Assembly: GCA_002794785.1 (NCBI GenBank)
Contig: NBBA01000002.1
Coordinates: 2,418,001 to 2,482,000, forward strand
Length of the DNA: 64,000 nt
Source of the DNA: Coniferiporia sulphurascens
Taxonomy: Eukaryota > Basidiomycota > Agaricomycetes > Hymenochaetales > Hymenochaetaceae
Reading direction: 5' to 3'
The notes below the pieces were generated by a model. That model was not told the DNA's origin. It was given only the letters and a program-made list of their open reading frames with translations, and ran no database searches. Positions within the stretch are counted from its first letter, which is position 1; each line of letters begins with the position of its first letter. The translations under genes were made by a program, and so were the position numbers. Below, one piece after another: positions 37,395 to 52,367 of this stretch.

Positions 37395-40300
37395 TCACGG
37401 CGCTTCTACGGACGCGGATGCATCCCTCACCTCCCGGAGGTAGTCGTCGTCTTTCGGGTAGGCCCAACGCCAGCGCTGTACGCGCACAAACCACCCCTTT
37501 TCGCCAGGCCTCTTTTCTCCAGCTCCGCTGATTGCAATGGCAATCCCGCCTGCGCGGAACTGCACGTTCTCCTCGCCGAGGTCGCAGCGCAGGAGCTGTG
37601 GCTGCGGCCGTGGCACGGGGGAAAGTGGCGAGGCCTCTTTGCTGGTCGCAGCAGTATTCGGAATGCGCGCAGGAAATCCAGTGCCTGATTTCGCGGCGTC
37701 TGATTCTGGGGTCATTGGTGAAGTGAGGGAAGTAGGGGTGGGGGTGGGGGTGAGGGGGGAAGTACGGGCAGCGACATCGACGCCGTTGGTGAGCTTCTTG
37801 ACAGCCACGTTCTCTGGACCGGGGCCGGCATCTGCAGATGCTCTAATCTCGCCCTCTTCAACTTCGCTTGGTTCGCGTGTAGGTGTAGTAGAAGTCCTAT
37901 GTGCGCCGTCCCCGCTGCCATTCACATTCACAGCTTTATCGTTCCCCTTAGGTGCTTGCGCGTCGGCGGCAACATTGGCATCCACCTCCATCTCCGTCTT
38001 GGTCTTCACATGCCCGTTGACGTCTGCCGCCGCCTTGTCACCATTGACATGTGGTCGCGACTCCACTTTTATCGTCGCTGTAGGGGACGAAGGCGGGATG
38101 GGAGATGGAATAACCTGCGGCGCGGGCAGAACGTACAAATCGTACCGTCTGCCTCTGCTCCTCTTCACTACATCCGAGTCCCCGGTAAAGTCGCCCACGT
38201 TTTCCTTATTCTCGTCCAAGCGCGTGCGGGTGCTAGGCGCGGTCAGCGTCAGCAAAAACCGCTCCTCTTCGTTCTCCAGCACAACGTCGTTCCGCCTCGT
38301 ACTGCCGCTATATTGGCCGGAGCGCCACTCGCTATCGGCCGTCGACGTGGTATCACTATCGGCACCGACGTCTCGCTCACTGTCCGCGTAGCCGTTGACG
38401 TTGATACGATTGTCGGATTTTCGCCGCTTCCGTCGTCGGCGGGCGTAATCTGACGATGTTGACGACGAAGAGGGGAACAACATAGACTTAACTGCAGACG
38501 AGTCGTATTTGAAGCTACAAGCCAATTAAAAAAAACCCAAATTTTGAACATAAGAAACTTAAATCATCCTTAAAGAAATAAATGAAAACGCGTACCCTAC
38601 GGACTGAGCATCTAGCCATCTTCCGAACATTACCGTTCGCGTCGGGCACAGCTCGCGCTCGCCAGATGACAGAGCCAGAGGGGCGGACGAGAGATCAAGT
38701 CTCCGCGCTGCCCGCTTTCCGAGTACCGAGTACGAGGGACCAGGGACGGGCATGTCTTTCATGATCACGCGGCGGCGCTCGGCGTATTCGCGAAGACGCT
38801 GTGAGCGGTTACGTAAACCAAGCTTGTGCGACGCACCGCGCTGCTTGAAATGAGGAAAAAAAGATATCGTCAGTCTGACCTATTCGAAAGAAAACGTGAA
38901 AAGGTTCTACGAACAGGGATCCATTCTGCGCTTAGCACCTCAAATCCACTTCCGTCGTGCCCACTCTCCCAAGACGCGCTCTCGAGCCAACCACCGTCCT
39001 CGGCTTCATCAATCCGCCGCTCCTCTCCGCCCCGCGCCAAACGCTTCAGTCCTTTATCAATCTCCACACCCTCGCTCCCCCGTGCCGTCCCATCCATAAA
39101 AGCATTCGGTCCACCAATGTAATGTCCCACACCGCGATGCAGAGCAAGACGAACGGTCAGGTCGAGTCCTGCCGCGCGCGCACGCCGTATGCCTGTCCAC
39201 GACACGTATCCAGAGTGGAAGACGCTCAGTACCACATCTGAGTCGTCCGTGTATATCCGTCGTACGGGCGACGGGGGATGCCGCTGCATGTGATAGAAGC
39301 CTGCGTAGGGATCAGACGGTGGCGGCGCCGAGTGTCGCTGTCGCGTAGGTGCGCCGCCCCATATGCGCGGGCGGCCGTCTGCGGGAAGCGACGCGGGCAG
39401 ATGAGACGAAGGTACGAGAATTGTAACGTGCGTCGCGCGTTCCCTCAGCTCTGTCGTGTCCGTCTCTCGCCGCTCGCCTTTCCTCACTGCCTGACCAGCA
39501 CCGTCGTCCGCAAACTGCGAATGTGCGTGCTGCGCCTCAGCCTCAGACCGCGATGGGAAGAAGTAAGGGAACGGTGTACGTGGGAACACGAACGTGCCAA
39601 GGTCCAGCGCCGGCTCTGCCGGACCCAGCTCTTGCGAGGGAGGGGACGGCATGGACATCGGCTGGAGCGCCATCGGTACGGGTGGCGCGGGGGCTTCGTT
39701 GTAATGTGAATGCACAGGCTGTGGCGGATATCCCTGATGCTGGGAGTGGGAAGGGTGCGAGGATGCAACATGTCTGTAGGCATTCGGACGGAAGTGATGA
39801 GCAGATCCCGGCGTATGTACACCAGAAGACGATGGCGAAGGTTGTGGGGGAGGAAGCGAGTGAGGATGTGTATGATGTAAATGCTGCTGGGCGGGATGTC
39901 CGAATTGCTGCTGTTGCTGTTGATGTTGTTGCTGAACGCTGGTCATCGGCGCCTGCGTACTTGAAGACGAAGACGGACCGTTGGCCGGCGGCGGTACGCC
40001 CGGGCCAGTCGGCACGACTGAATACGGTTTGTGTTTGCTTAATTGCTGCGTGTGCTGCTGGTGGGCATGAGAATGCGAGTGTTGCCCGCCAGGGTAGGAC
40101 AGCTGCTCAGGAGCGAGGCGCAATGGCAGCAGTGACGGCGAGGATGACGACGTCCGCGTCGGCTGTACGTGCGCAGGCAGCGGTTGGATAGGTTGTGGCC
40201 CCAGACTCGACGAATGCGAATGCTGGTGAGACTGTGAATGCTGCTGATGTGAGTGGTGAGGCACGTGCGAGGGCGGCGCAAGCGTGAGTGTCTCTCTCCG

Positions 40301-42197
40301 CATGTAGCCGCCATTATGACCGGTGGATGCGGAGGCTGAGTCCGCTGAGCCTCCCAGGGGCGGATTGTTCGGAACGTTAACACCGGGAGGTGCAAGCTTC
40401 AGTACGCCATTGCGGTTTGTTATTGGCGCGTTAGGTTGCTGTGAGTGGGTGTGCGGGTGCGGGTGTGCGGGTGTATGCGCCTGCGACTGTGGCTGCTGCT
40501 GGTGTAAATGGGCATGCTGCTGCTGATGCGGCGGCATGCTTGATTGAGGGTGGAGATGCAGTTGGGACTGAGGGTGCGAGTGTTGGTGCGAGTGCGGGAG
40601 ATGATGCTGATGATGGTTGTGGGGATGGTGCGGAGACTCTCTCACCTCTCGCGGCTGACCCGGGCCCTGCACACGCGTCACCGCTGAAGCGCGCACCATG
40701 TCCGCGTCCTCAGCACGCATCCGCTCAACGTCACTCTCCCTAGCCCTATCGTGGAAAGCCGGGCCACTCCCTGCAGATGGTGGAAGCGAGTCCGATGGAC
40801 TCCTGCGCGCGCCTGTGCTTGCGGTTTTGCGCTGCATCTCGCGTCCCCGCTCACGTTCACGTTCGATGTCCTCCTTCAGCGTCCGTTCCGCTCCGCGTGG
40901 GAGGTCGCGCTCCCTTCCGGTTACGGCGACGCCCGAGCTGATCATGGGCGGCAGCGACGAAGACGAAGAAACAGGAGGCGGCGGCGGCAGCGGCGGCGCG
41001 CGGGGCTGAGAAATGCAGAAAAAAGGATAAAAGGGGTGATTAAAATAAAAGCGCGATCAGCCTTCTTTTTGTCGGAAACGGCCGGGGTCCCGGGTGGGCG
41101 CCAATAACGTAATGACTTACCGAGTACGGGGGCTCGTCGCGAGACGGCCGTAGGGATCCCATCGGCGACGGTGCTCGTCCGTTGTGCATACGACCCGCTG
41201 CTGCGCTTGGCGGCGTGGGCAGAAGCGTAGGCGGAGGCGGGGGCCGATGGGTAGATACAAGCGTCGTTTTGTGTACCGAGTTGCTGCTCAGAGAATGCGA
41301 AGGAGGAGGTGGTGGAGGCGGCAACAGCGGTGGCGACAAGGGATGGCGAGAGGGCGGCGGTGGAGGAACGACGGAGTACGCACTCTGCTGCGCAGGCGAG
41401 CGCGCGGCCGTGCGAGCTGTAGGTCGCCCTGGTTCGCGGAAATCACCGTACAAGGGCGAACGCGAGGTCGAGCCGGACGTGGATCGCGCACGCTGCTGTT
41501 GCTGCTCGTGGTCCCTGTTCCTGTCTCTCTCCCTGTCTGGCTGCGGATACAGTGGGGGCGTCGCGGCCTGCTGCTGTTTCTTTGTGCGCGTGTGCAAGTA
41601 GTCCGCCGAGTACTCGGAGGGGCTGTTGAGAGCCGGCGGCGGGGGGTGCACAGCCGCGGTGCCCGCGGGGGCGGATAGCGGGGCAAGAAAGAGAGGGGCG
41701 GGCGAGGAGTATGCGTGAGTCGGGGGCGAGTGGTGAGGCGAGGGGCCAGGATGCGGGGCCACCCGGGCCGGGTCGTGGCTGCGGGCGTGGATGGAGTCCG
41801 GATGTGGGTGGAGATGCGCTTGCGGGTGGGGATTCGAGTTCGAGTTGGAGGTCGGGAAGCTGTCAAAATCACGTTTGCTTGGGGCGCGGGGCCGGGTGCG
41901 GGTGAGCGGGCGGGGCGGGATTGCGTTGCTCGTCAGCGAGTACGGGCGATGTGGAACAGCCGGCGCAGCGCCGGGCGGGACATGCGATAGCAGACCTCGC
42001 TCGTCCCTGTCTTTGTCTCGGGCCCGCTCTTGTGCGAGGTCCCACTCGCGGTCTCGTTCCCGTCCCCGCTCCCTGTCCCGCTCGCGGTCTCGTTCTCTTT
42101 CGCGCTCGCGCTCGCGGTCACGCTCCCTGTCCCTGAGCTCCTGCCTTCTGCGATGGTCCTCCGAGGGCGAGTCCTGAAGGAGGGCGGCGACGTTCAT
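37395..42197 (-). CDS. RXT3: Rxt3-domain protein (Rpd3L histone deacetylase complex), very long and disordered
   Basis: Homologue of Rxt3, a subunit of the large Rpd3 (Rpd3L) histone deacetylase complex, so a nuclear corepressor role is inferred. Exons on the minus strand: 42197-41121, 41005-38915, 38843-38596 and 38514-37395; total 4536 nt (1511 residues), a multiple of three. The second intron uses a weak GTTCGT donor. The N-terminus has an Arg/Glu/Asp run (about residues 15-65, (RE/RD)n), proline-rich tracts, and long His/Gln/Ser/Pro-rich stretches. The Rxt3 domain starts near residue 920: YAGFYHMQRHPPSPVRRIYT then DDSDVVLSVFHSGYVSW, and continues through EVLSAEWIP, HKLGLRNRSQRLREYAERR and FKYDSSAVKSMLFP. 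The C-terminal 300 residues are low in complexity and end with GWFVRVQRWRWAYP. Yeast Rxt3 is far shorter, about 300 residues. Confidence 0.85.
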
Positions 42198-42453
42198 GGG
42201 GGCCAGAGGCGGGTGCGTGCCGAGTGGGATGTGGAGGGGAGGGGAGGAGGAGGAGGAGGGAGAAACAGGCAGGGGAGAAGAGGAGAAGAAGGACGGGTGT
42301 GCGTGTGCGTCGAATGGAAGGGAGCGAGATGGGTTCGTGAGGACGTCGACGGAGGGAGTAAATTGGGCTGATCTTTAGCCGATCGAATCTCTGACTGCCC
42401 ACGTGCTGTGCTAGCTTTTTGCGACGCTCACAGGCACGCACTCAGCTTCCGTA

Positions 42454-42510
42454 GTCGTCGTCGCTGCTGCTGCTGCCGTCGCCGCCGCCGTCGCCGCCGT
42501 CGTCGTCGTC
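42454..42510 (+). repeat. GTC/GCT/GCC triplet-repeat tract
   Basis: About 57 bp of trinucleotide repeats between the Rxt3 gene start and the DGAT2 stop. On the minus strand it would encode an Asp/Gly/Ser run if translated (a 48-codon frame from an ATG at 42588), but I see no evidence that it is a gene. It probably lies in the Rxt3 5' leader. Confidence 0.8.
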
Positions 42511-42747
42511 GACGATATAATAAAATACAGGCCGGGCGGTTACCGCGCGCTGGGAGATGAGACGATTCGACTTCTGTCGCGCCGGCATCCGAGTCGCGTC
42601 ACCCGCCGCTGCCACTGCCGTCTCCTTTCCCCGGCGGTTTGGCTTTTTAAGATACACAGGGTCCAGATCATGGCTTACGTACTCTTCCCGTAATCGCTTA
42701 TTAGCCCCTCAGTCTACTCTATCATACATGTACTCCGCCCCCCGCAC

Positions 42748-44713
42748 TCAGTCTATAATACTCAACTCCCGCTTCCGGTGTGCAGCAAATGCGTCTTTGT
42801 ACGTGTCCCATATCCTGCTCCCAATCGATCAACACCAGCCCGCACGAAGCGCATATATGCACTCTACGTACCGATATAGCTCTTCGATATACAGCTTCTG
42901 CACAGCGTGCACCTGGTCCAGCGTCGGCTTCTCGCTCTTCACCACGTTAATCGGCCGCCCAACTGTGCGTCATTCGTCAGTTCACGCGCTACATGTCCAT
43001 ATTCACATGGCCGCACTCACTGACGGACACGATCCGCCGCCGATACGGCATCAGGCCGAGGTTGTCTGTCGGCACTCCGTCATCAGCATTCGTCCTATAG
43101 CGCACGCTGCACGCTCACAATTAAGCATCCCTCGTCCATGGAACAGCGGTAGTGTGAAGCCGAACATTGTCTGAAACCGCTTTTGCAACGTGTGCAGGAT
43201 CGTCCCGTGCTCATTCGGCATTTGCTCAAAGATCTGCGTCCGGGCGTTGAGTTCAGAACTCGCCTATGAAATCGGGCCGCACTCACGTCGTTTTCCCCGA
43301 AAGAGAATACGGGCACCAGATCTGCCCCGTTCTGGATGGCCAGCTTGATAAACCCGAGCCTACAACATCACGCGTCAGCGCGTTCACCTCCCTCGCGACG
43401 ATTACTCACCTCCTTCGGAGAGTCAAGTCCGCAGTACCGGGATGAGCACTCAGACTCTCTGCAGCACCGCCGACGACGATACAAATCGCGTTTCCATTTC
43501 CCTGTCGCAGTATATTCGTACACGACGCGCGCGATACGCTGCATACACCGAGTGCGAGCAAGAGGTCTCGGTATAATGGCACATGGAAGTTAGACGCGAG
43601 CGTGAGTAGGTGTGGCCGGATGCCTGGGAACGCGCTCGAGAAGCCCGTGCTCTCGGTTGCGAAGGTTGCTAGGGCACCCCTAGAATAAGTACAGTTAGCG
43701 ATAGCGAACCGGCCGCTTTAAGCCATGCACACATTCCAATGATCCCTATAATATGCATTGAATAAAGAAAACATATTAGGTTGTGGCGCAGTACTCACCA
43801 TGGGGATGATATCCGAAAATATAAGGTCTGTCCGCAGGCAGGTCTTGTTCCTTACGGTACGCAATGTCAGTGTCCACTCCAATGCGGCGCACTGCTTCAT
43901 ACCTTTTTCATCCTACGCAACGGGTGAATATATCAAGATAGGTCAGAGACAGATATGAGAAGTGTACTCACGAAGCAGGATAGTACTCTGCAAAGTACGT
44001 CCAAATTCGCATGCCCCTCACCCACTGGCTCGAGCGGCCTCCGTGCTCGGGGCTTTTGTCAATGAAGTACATCCAGATGACGTACGTTAGAATTAGAGGC
44101 CATAGTGGCGGGTATGAGCTACGTGTTGGAAAATAAAGTTCGGTGTTGTGCGGTAAAGGCCAATGCGCCCGTTTAGCTCAGAACGGCGAGGAGAATGGCT
44201 GTGCACACACCATAGGAAGAAAAACACAGAGTACATGATGGGAATAAGGAGCTCATAGAAGGCTACGGAAAGTGTCTGGAGGCGGCGAACGGGCGGAATG
44301 GAGGCCGGTACAAAGCTATATAAGTGGCGCGGCCCAACGCGGTCAGCATTCGTCCACAACCCCCTCGACCCAGAAATAGACAACAGCTCAAAATACGAAG
44401 AAGGCAGAAATGGTGGAAGGGCCGAACGGGACGAAAACACGCACTCGACCTTGGGAATGACACCCACCGCGCGCTCGTGAGCGCTTTGCCGAAGCTGCAC
44501 GAGACGCTCCTTGAGTAACGACGAACGCGATGCGGTGAGGGTCGAGAACGTCGCGAGTGATGCAGACAATGAACCCGATGCGTTTCCATCCTTGGTCTTG
44601 ATCCCGTCCCTTCTGCTATCTCTCCTCCTTTCATCTTCGTCGTCCGGGCCAATATTGGCACTCAGGGTGTTCGCCAACGTGCCCCGTCGTTGCTTGGTTG
44701 TACATTCCGCCAT
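42748..44713 (-). CDS. DGA1: Diacylglycerol O-acyltransferase, DGAT2 family
   Basis: ER/lipid-droplet enzyme that makes triacylglycerol from diacylglycerol and acyl-CoA. Begins MAECTTKQRRGTLANTLSAN; a membrane hairpin is read as RRLQTLSVAFYELLIPIMYS and following hydrophobic residues. Then come DKSPEHGGRSSQWVRGMRIW then TYFAEYYPAS, the active-site block DRPYIFGYHPHG (the HPHG motif), GFSSAFPGIRPHLLTLASNF, NAICIVVGGAAESLSA, LGFIKLAIQNGADLVPVFSF, and the C-terminal GFTLPLFHGRG. The last exon gives VVKSEKPTLDQVHAVQKLYI and ends AAHRKRELSIID. About seven short introns. The N-terminal 80 residues are basic and Ser-rich, as in basidiomycete homologues. All key motifs look intact. Confidence 0.92.
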
Positions 44714-45085
44714 TGGGGGCAGTCTCGGCTAGTGAGTAACTTGGGTAGATTTACGCGTCAACGTTGGGCATACAGCCAACGATGGCGGGCTGATAAGCGC
44801 AGAGGGCGTTGGTGAAAGTAGCAAGCGACGCGCAGATTGTGGACGTGCCAGCTTCGACGCTCGGTGTCCGCTCTGACGTAGAGTTCCGGTAAGTACCGGC
44901 ACAATAGCCGAAAATTACAATATTCTCGTGCAACTCGCGTATCAAGGCCCAGGCTGGGATACGACAATATTTATTCTCTGATATTCGAAAATAGAATTCT
45001 AGCTGCCGCTTTGTTGCAAGGGAAAAAAATTAAATAACACAGAAAGAAAGCAGACAACCTTCCACTCGCTACATGTAGTAAATCA
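44714..45085. other. Intergenic: DGAT2 promoter and CDC48 3' flank
   Basis: About 370 bp between the DGAT2 start and the CDC48 stop, both genes on the minus strand. No repeat, RNA gene or clear promoter motif was recognised. Confidence 0.4.
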
Positions 45086-48040
<2,955 letters not shown>

Positions 48041-48163
48041 ATTGCAAATTATAAAGGCGTCAAGGACGAGTGGGATAGATAACGGATGGCGGGCGGGAGT
48101 AGGGAGAGTTATATAGCTACTGGCCAAATGCGACGCGCGTCCCTTGAGCGACGTGACGAATAC

Positions 48164-48173
48164 TTTCTAGAAA
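48164..48173. promoter_or_regulatory. Heat-shock-element-like site upstream of CDC48
   Basis: TTTCTAGAAA contains inverted TTC/GAA units (TTCnnGAA), and another GAA lies at 48158-48160. It is about 125 bp upstream of the CDC48 start. Heat-shock elements are arrays of nGAAn units bound by Hsf1. This one is short, so function is a guess. Confidence 0.3.
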
Positions 48174-48412
48174 AGGGAACAGAGCCGGCCCTTAATAAGG
48201 CGGTGGCGCTTTCCAGTTCTTTCCAAAGACGCGCTTAATAACTAATTAATGACATTCATGAAATACAGACCTACTGGGTCCCCGAGCCCGGCCTCGGCGC
48301 GAGCGCAATCCATTTGTGACATTGAATCAGGTCTTAATGAGAATCAATGTCCACACTATAGATGTGACTGCTACGCGCAATTATTACAAGAACCATTAAC
48401 GGAAGTTACTAT

Positions 48413-50417
48413 CTAGGGCTTCATAAAATGTCCAATAACATCCCCGACCTTCAATACTAATTCATCGTGTCCCCACTGCCCAACCACACTCAAGCCGAGC
48501 GGCCATCCATCATGACCCAATCCGGCTGGAACAGACAGTGCCGGGAGTCCAGCCAGCGAAGCGGGTACAGTAAGAAAATCCTGCACGTATGCTTCCAACG
48601 TACTCAGCCCACTTGTTTCTGAAAGCAAAGGGGCTGTACCAACAGCCGACGGGTGCAGGAGGATATCGACCACTCCGCCGCGGTGATTGTTAGGGGAAGA
48701 GGCGAGAGGATTTTGTGCCCTAAAGACGCGGTTGAAATCCTCCTTAACTAAATTACGAACGCGCTGAGCCTGCAGAAAGTAATTGTCGAACGCGCTGGCG
48801 ACAAGGTATCATCAGGCCTTCGCATATGAAGTAAATTGGATCGGCTTACTCCGCTGTTAAAGCGTATGTGCCCAGTAGTAAACGCTTTTGCACTTCATGG
48901 CCAAAGCCTTTCGAGCGCGTGTATGAGTAGACATTTGATATTTTCTGTTTATTTGCTTCCGGCGGCGGGGAGGTGCGCAGGCCTGTATTCCTTCGTGTCA
49001 GAGAAGTTATGCGCAAGGGATTTCCGGACAAACCATAATGTATGCCGGAGTACTTGGCTAGATTGCTGCTCGCTTCCGCACTTGCAATGACGTAGTACGC
49101 GCTCAGAGCGTACGGCGTGGAAGGAAGAGAGACCGGGACCACTTTTGCGCCAGCGGACCTTAAACGTTCCTCCAACTTTCTCAGGGGCTCGATTGCAGAT
49201 TCGCCGAGTTCCTCCGGAAAGTATTCCTAAAGGACAACGTCACTTCTAAAGTACTAAGGCTGGTGAGCCCCTTTACCTGTGGAATGCCTATAACTAGGCC
49301 GTTCAGAGAGCCTTGAGAGTGGAAGAGGTGGCTCCTCGAAATCGATTCGCTAGCTTTCTTCCGGACATCATCGCTCATTGAGCTCGGGTCTTTCGTATCG
49401 TGTACGGAAAGTGTCTCTTGTGAACGGTTTCAGTAGATAGGTTATCTTTTGCGTCCGTCTAAACCTACCAAATATGGGTAGTATATCCTTTGCTTTCCGT
49501 GCAAAAATCCCAACACAATCGAGACTATCGGCATAGGAAACGACACCCCATCTTAAACATTGTCAGCGATATAATTTTTTACAGTGTCTCCAGTATACCT
49601 GCTGATCAGCCCGTACGAAGGCTTTAGTCCTGCTATCCCACAGTATGCAGCAGGAAGTCGCGTAGACCCGCCAGTGTCCGTGCCAAGAGCGCTGTTGACA
49701 ATAAGGCGTCATGTCCTGTTAAGCTTGCAATCATCCGGCACGAATTGTCATGCTCACGCAAAGCAAGAGCCGGAGGCGACGGCTGCTGCACTTCCTCCTG
49801 AGCTTCCTCCTGCGGAACGTTGTTCCCTTTGAGGCGGGCAAACAGAGTCGGCCCAATGCTGATAGGGATTTACAACGGGCCCGTGAATAGTGTGGACATT
49901 ATATGAGCTATCAATCATGAGTATGTCGGAGCCGTCTCTATGAATGGGAGATACTCACCCCATTCCGAACTCATCACAATTTGTTTTCCCCACAATCCGT
50001 GCACCAGCTTCGCGTAGTAGGCGTACCACTGTTGCATCATATGGAGAGACGAATTCTGAATACCGGTCAGCTATTGAGCAACAGTCGACCGCCTGGACAA
50101 GCACCTCACCCTGAAGCATTGCAGAGGAGCACGTTGTTTTGAACGATTTTGTACATATGTTGTCTTTCACAGCAATAGACACATCGCTCAATGTTCCGGA
50201 ATAACTTTGGTCTCCTTGGGAGGTCGCTAGGTACCGATCAGCATTTGACTTAGACTGGGTACACAGCAGAAAACGTACAGTCATATGAAACGAACGCGTT
50301 GACCCAGTCCTCGGGTGGACGCGCAGCCAGGCCATTCTTGGAGAATTTAGAACCGTGCGACGAGTGCAGATATCGTCTGAGAGCCTTCAAAGTTGACTGG
50401 ACGCCATTCCGTGTCAT
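48413..50417 (-). CDS. HER2: Glutamyl-tRNA(Gln) amidotransferase subunit A, mitochondrial (GatA/Her2)
   Basis: Amidase subunit of the mitochondrial GatCAB/GatFAB complex, which converts Glu-tRNA(Gln) to Gln-tRNA(Gln). Start [20 protein letters not shown], a basic leader suited to mitochondrial import. The amidase signature is present: [12 protein letters not shown] (catalytic Lys), [20 protein letters not shown] and [21 protein letters not shown] (catalytic Ser pair) and [20 protein letters not shown] then [11 protein letters not shown]. The later part includes [56 protein letters not shown] and [16 protein letters not shown]. About nine introns, one of which interrupts the signature after ASGSCFA. 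It is divergent from the MAK11-like gene (178 bp). Confidence 0.92.
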
Positions 50418-50595
50418 CTGCAAAATCCCACTGCACCCAAGTACATAATAATTTGAAGCCGGCGGGTATCTCAACAGGTCTGTTTGTTCCCATGGCCATT
50501 GCCATTCAAACCAAACAATTAGAGCTAGCTTTTGCAGTCCCGTTTGGGAAGTCGCATATTGTACCTCTGCAGCTGCCGCATTCTCACTCACAGTT

Positions 50596-52312
50596 ATGGG
50601 TCAAGATAGGCCTCCTAAAAAAGCGAAGGTTACAGCTGTACCGCTAAAATCAGCCCTTAAAAAACGCGAGCCTGCCTCTGTCTCTGACTCCGCCGCCGCC
50701 GCCGCCGCCAAGGTTGCCCTCACCGATTTTCCGACGGTCGTCCCTCCAAACCTGAAAACCGCCGTTGTCGAGAAAAAGGTGCAACCGCCCAAAAAATCAC
50801 CCGAAAGCAAAAGAACTACTGCTACGCGGCAGCATACTTCTCCCAAGCCAAAGCCGAAAGTTGACAAGGGAAAGAGCAAAGCTGCACCAAAATCACCCAC
50901 GTACCCGTCGTCATTCAAGGTCATCGCTGGTTCGTACGAGAAGCTGTTATATGGACTCGAAGGCACCTTTATCGACGAAGACGGGGCTGCGCTCGAGCGG
51001 CCTCGACTAAAGCCGATTTTCATATTTCCTGCACACGTTTCGTGTGTTAAGGCCGTCGCCGCCTCACCGGACGGGGGCAAGTGGCTTGCTACGGGTAGCA
51101 CAGACGAAATCATCAAAATATGGGACCTCAGGAGGCGCAAAGAGATTGGCGGTCTTGTCCAGCATGAAGGTGCGTCCTCGCAATGTCTTACAGCGGCCCA
51201 AGATGTTAAGAGCGCGACCTCCAACGTGCAGGCTCGATAACCGGCTTGGGCTTCCCGACACGCTCCCATTTGATGAGTTCCTCCGAAGATGGGACAATCT
51301 GTATCTTTCGCGCTCGGGATTGGGTCCTGCTTCGATCTATGAAAGGTCACAAGGGACGCGTGAATAGTGTCGCCGTGCATCCCTCAGGGAAGGTCGGGCT
51401 AAGCGTGGGTAAAGACCGTACCTTGCGGATGTGGGACCTCATGCGCGGGAAGGGATCTGCGAGTACAAAGCTAGGGAAAGGTGCGTTGGTCACTACATGC
51501 TACGTCGAGGACTATTTTACTGACGCCTAACTTCCCTAGAGGGCGAGTTAGTGCGCTGGTCCGCCAAGGGCGATCGATTTGTTGTTCAGTCTGAATCCAC
51601 GATAGACATTTACTCTACGGTTTGTTGGCAGTTTCCTTGCGACGTATATGTCCGTTTCACACATTCATTCCTAGGAAATGGCCCTCCTGTGTACATTTAC
51701 GCATCCCTCGCGTGTGCAGGACGTTCGCTTCTGTTCGAATCTTTCCGGGGGTAGCGAAAGCGAATTCCTACTTGTTGCCGCCGAGGACAAGAAAGTCACA
51801 ATATATGGGACGACAAGTACAGATAGTACATCGCTTCCCGTTGTCGCAGAGACGATCGGACACCAAAACCGGTACGTCTTCTCTCGATGCCTGCAATCTG
51901 CTTTGAAAAGAAAGCTTATTACTGCAACAGGGTGAAAGCTATAGATACACTTGCAGTTGCTAACCACTCTTTACAATCATGGACAACTATACTCAGTACC
52001 GTCTCATCCGACGGCTGGATACGTATATTCGATCTTGGAACACTCACCTCGTTGCCAGGGAGCGGGAAAATCACGACTCTGGAATCTATTGCCGAGTATG
52101 ACACAAAAGGCAGCCGGCTAACGTGTTGCACTCTAGCGGACGGGGAGGCGCGCACAGAAAACACCTTAGGCAAAAGGGGGCTCGAAGACAAGGACGTGGA
52201 AAGTGACGATGACGGGAAGAGTGATGCTGAAAGCGACGGGAACGTCGAGCATGAGGTAGAAGAGGCTGAGGCGAGCGATACTTCTGACCACGATGACGGA
52301 GATGATTCTTAA
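50596..52312 (+). CDS. MAK11: WD40 protein, Mak11/PAK1IP1-like
   Basis: Probable nucleolar factor for 60S ribosome maturation, as shown for yeast Mak11. A basic, lysine-rich N-terminus of about 100 residues with an alanine run (residues 35-41) precedes WD repeats: SFKVIAGSYEKLLYGLEGTF, FPAHVSCVKAVAASPDGGKW then LATGSTDEIIKIWDLRRRKE, GLGFPTRSHLMSSSEDGTIC, MKGHKGRVNSVAVHPSGK, VGLSVGKDRTLRMWDLMRGK, and FTHPSRVQDVRFCSNLSGGS. The C-terminus is highly acidic (about 45 residues of Asp/Glu/Ser). Four or more short introns. The lysine-rich and acidic tails are common in nucleolar proteins. Its stop is 55 bp from the stop of the convergent G-patch gene. Confidence 0.85.
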
Positions 52313-52367
52313 TAAAATTATGGATATATGCATTATGTATGCGATGCCAAAAGTACATTATACTCTG

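Noticed and set aside
37537..38391. Long plus-strand frames opposite the Rxt3 gene (also 39523-40191, 41182-41678)
   Set aside because: They arise from GC-rich low-complexity coding on the minus strand, where the spliced Rxt3 model is continuous and has a known domain.
50601..51380. A 259-codon minus-strand frame opposite the MAK11-like gene
   Set aside because: The plus strand has WD40 repeats and an in-frame ATG; the minus frame has no recognisable motif.
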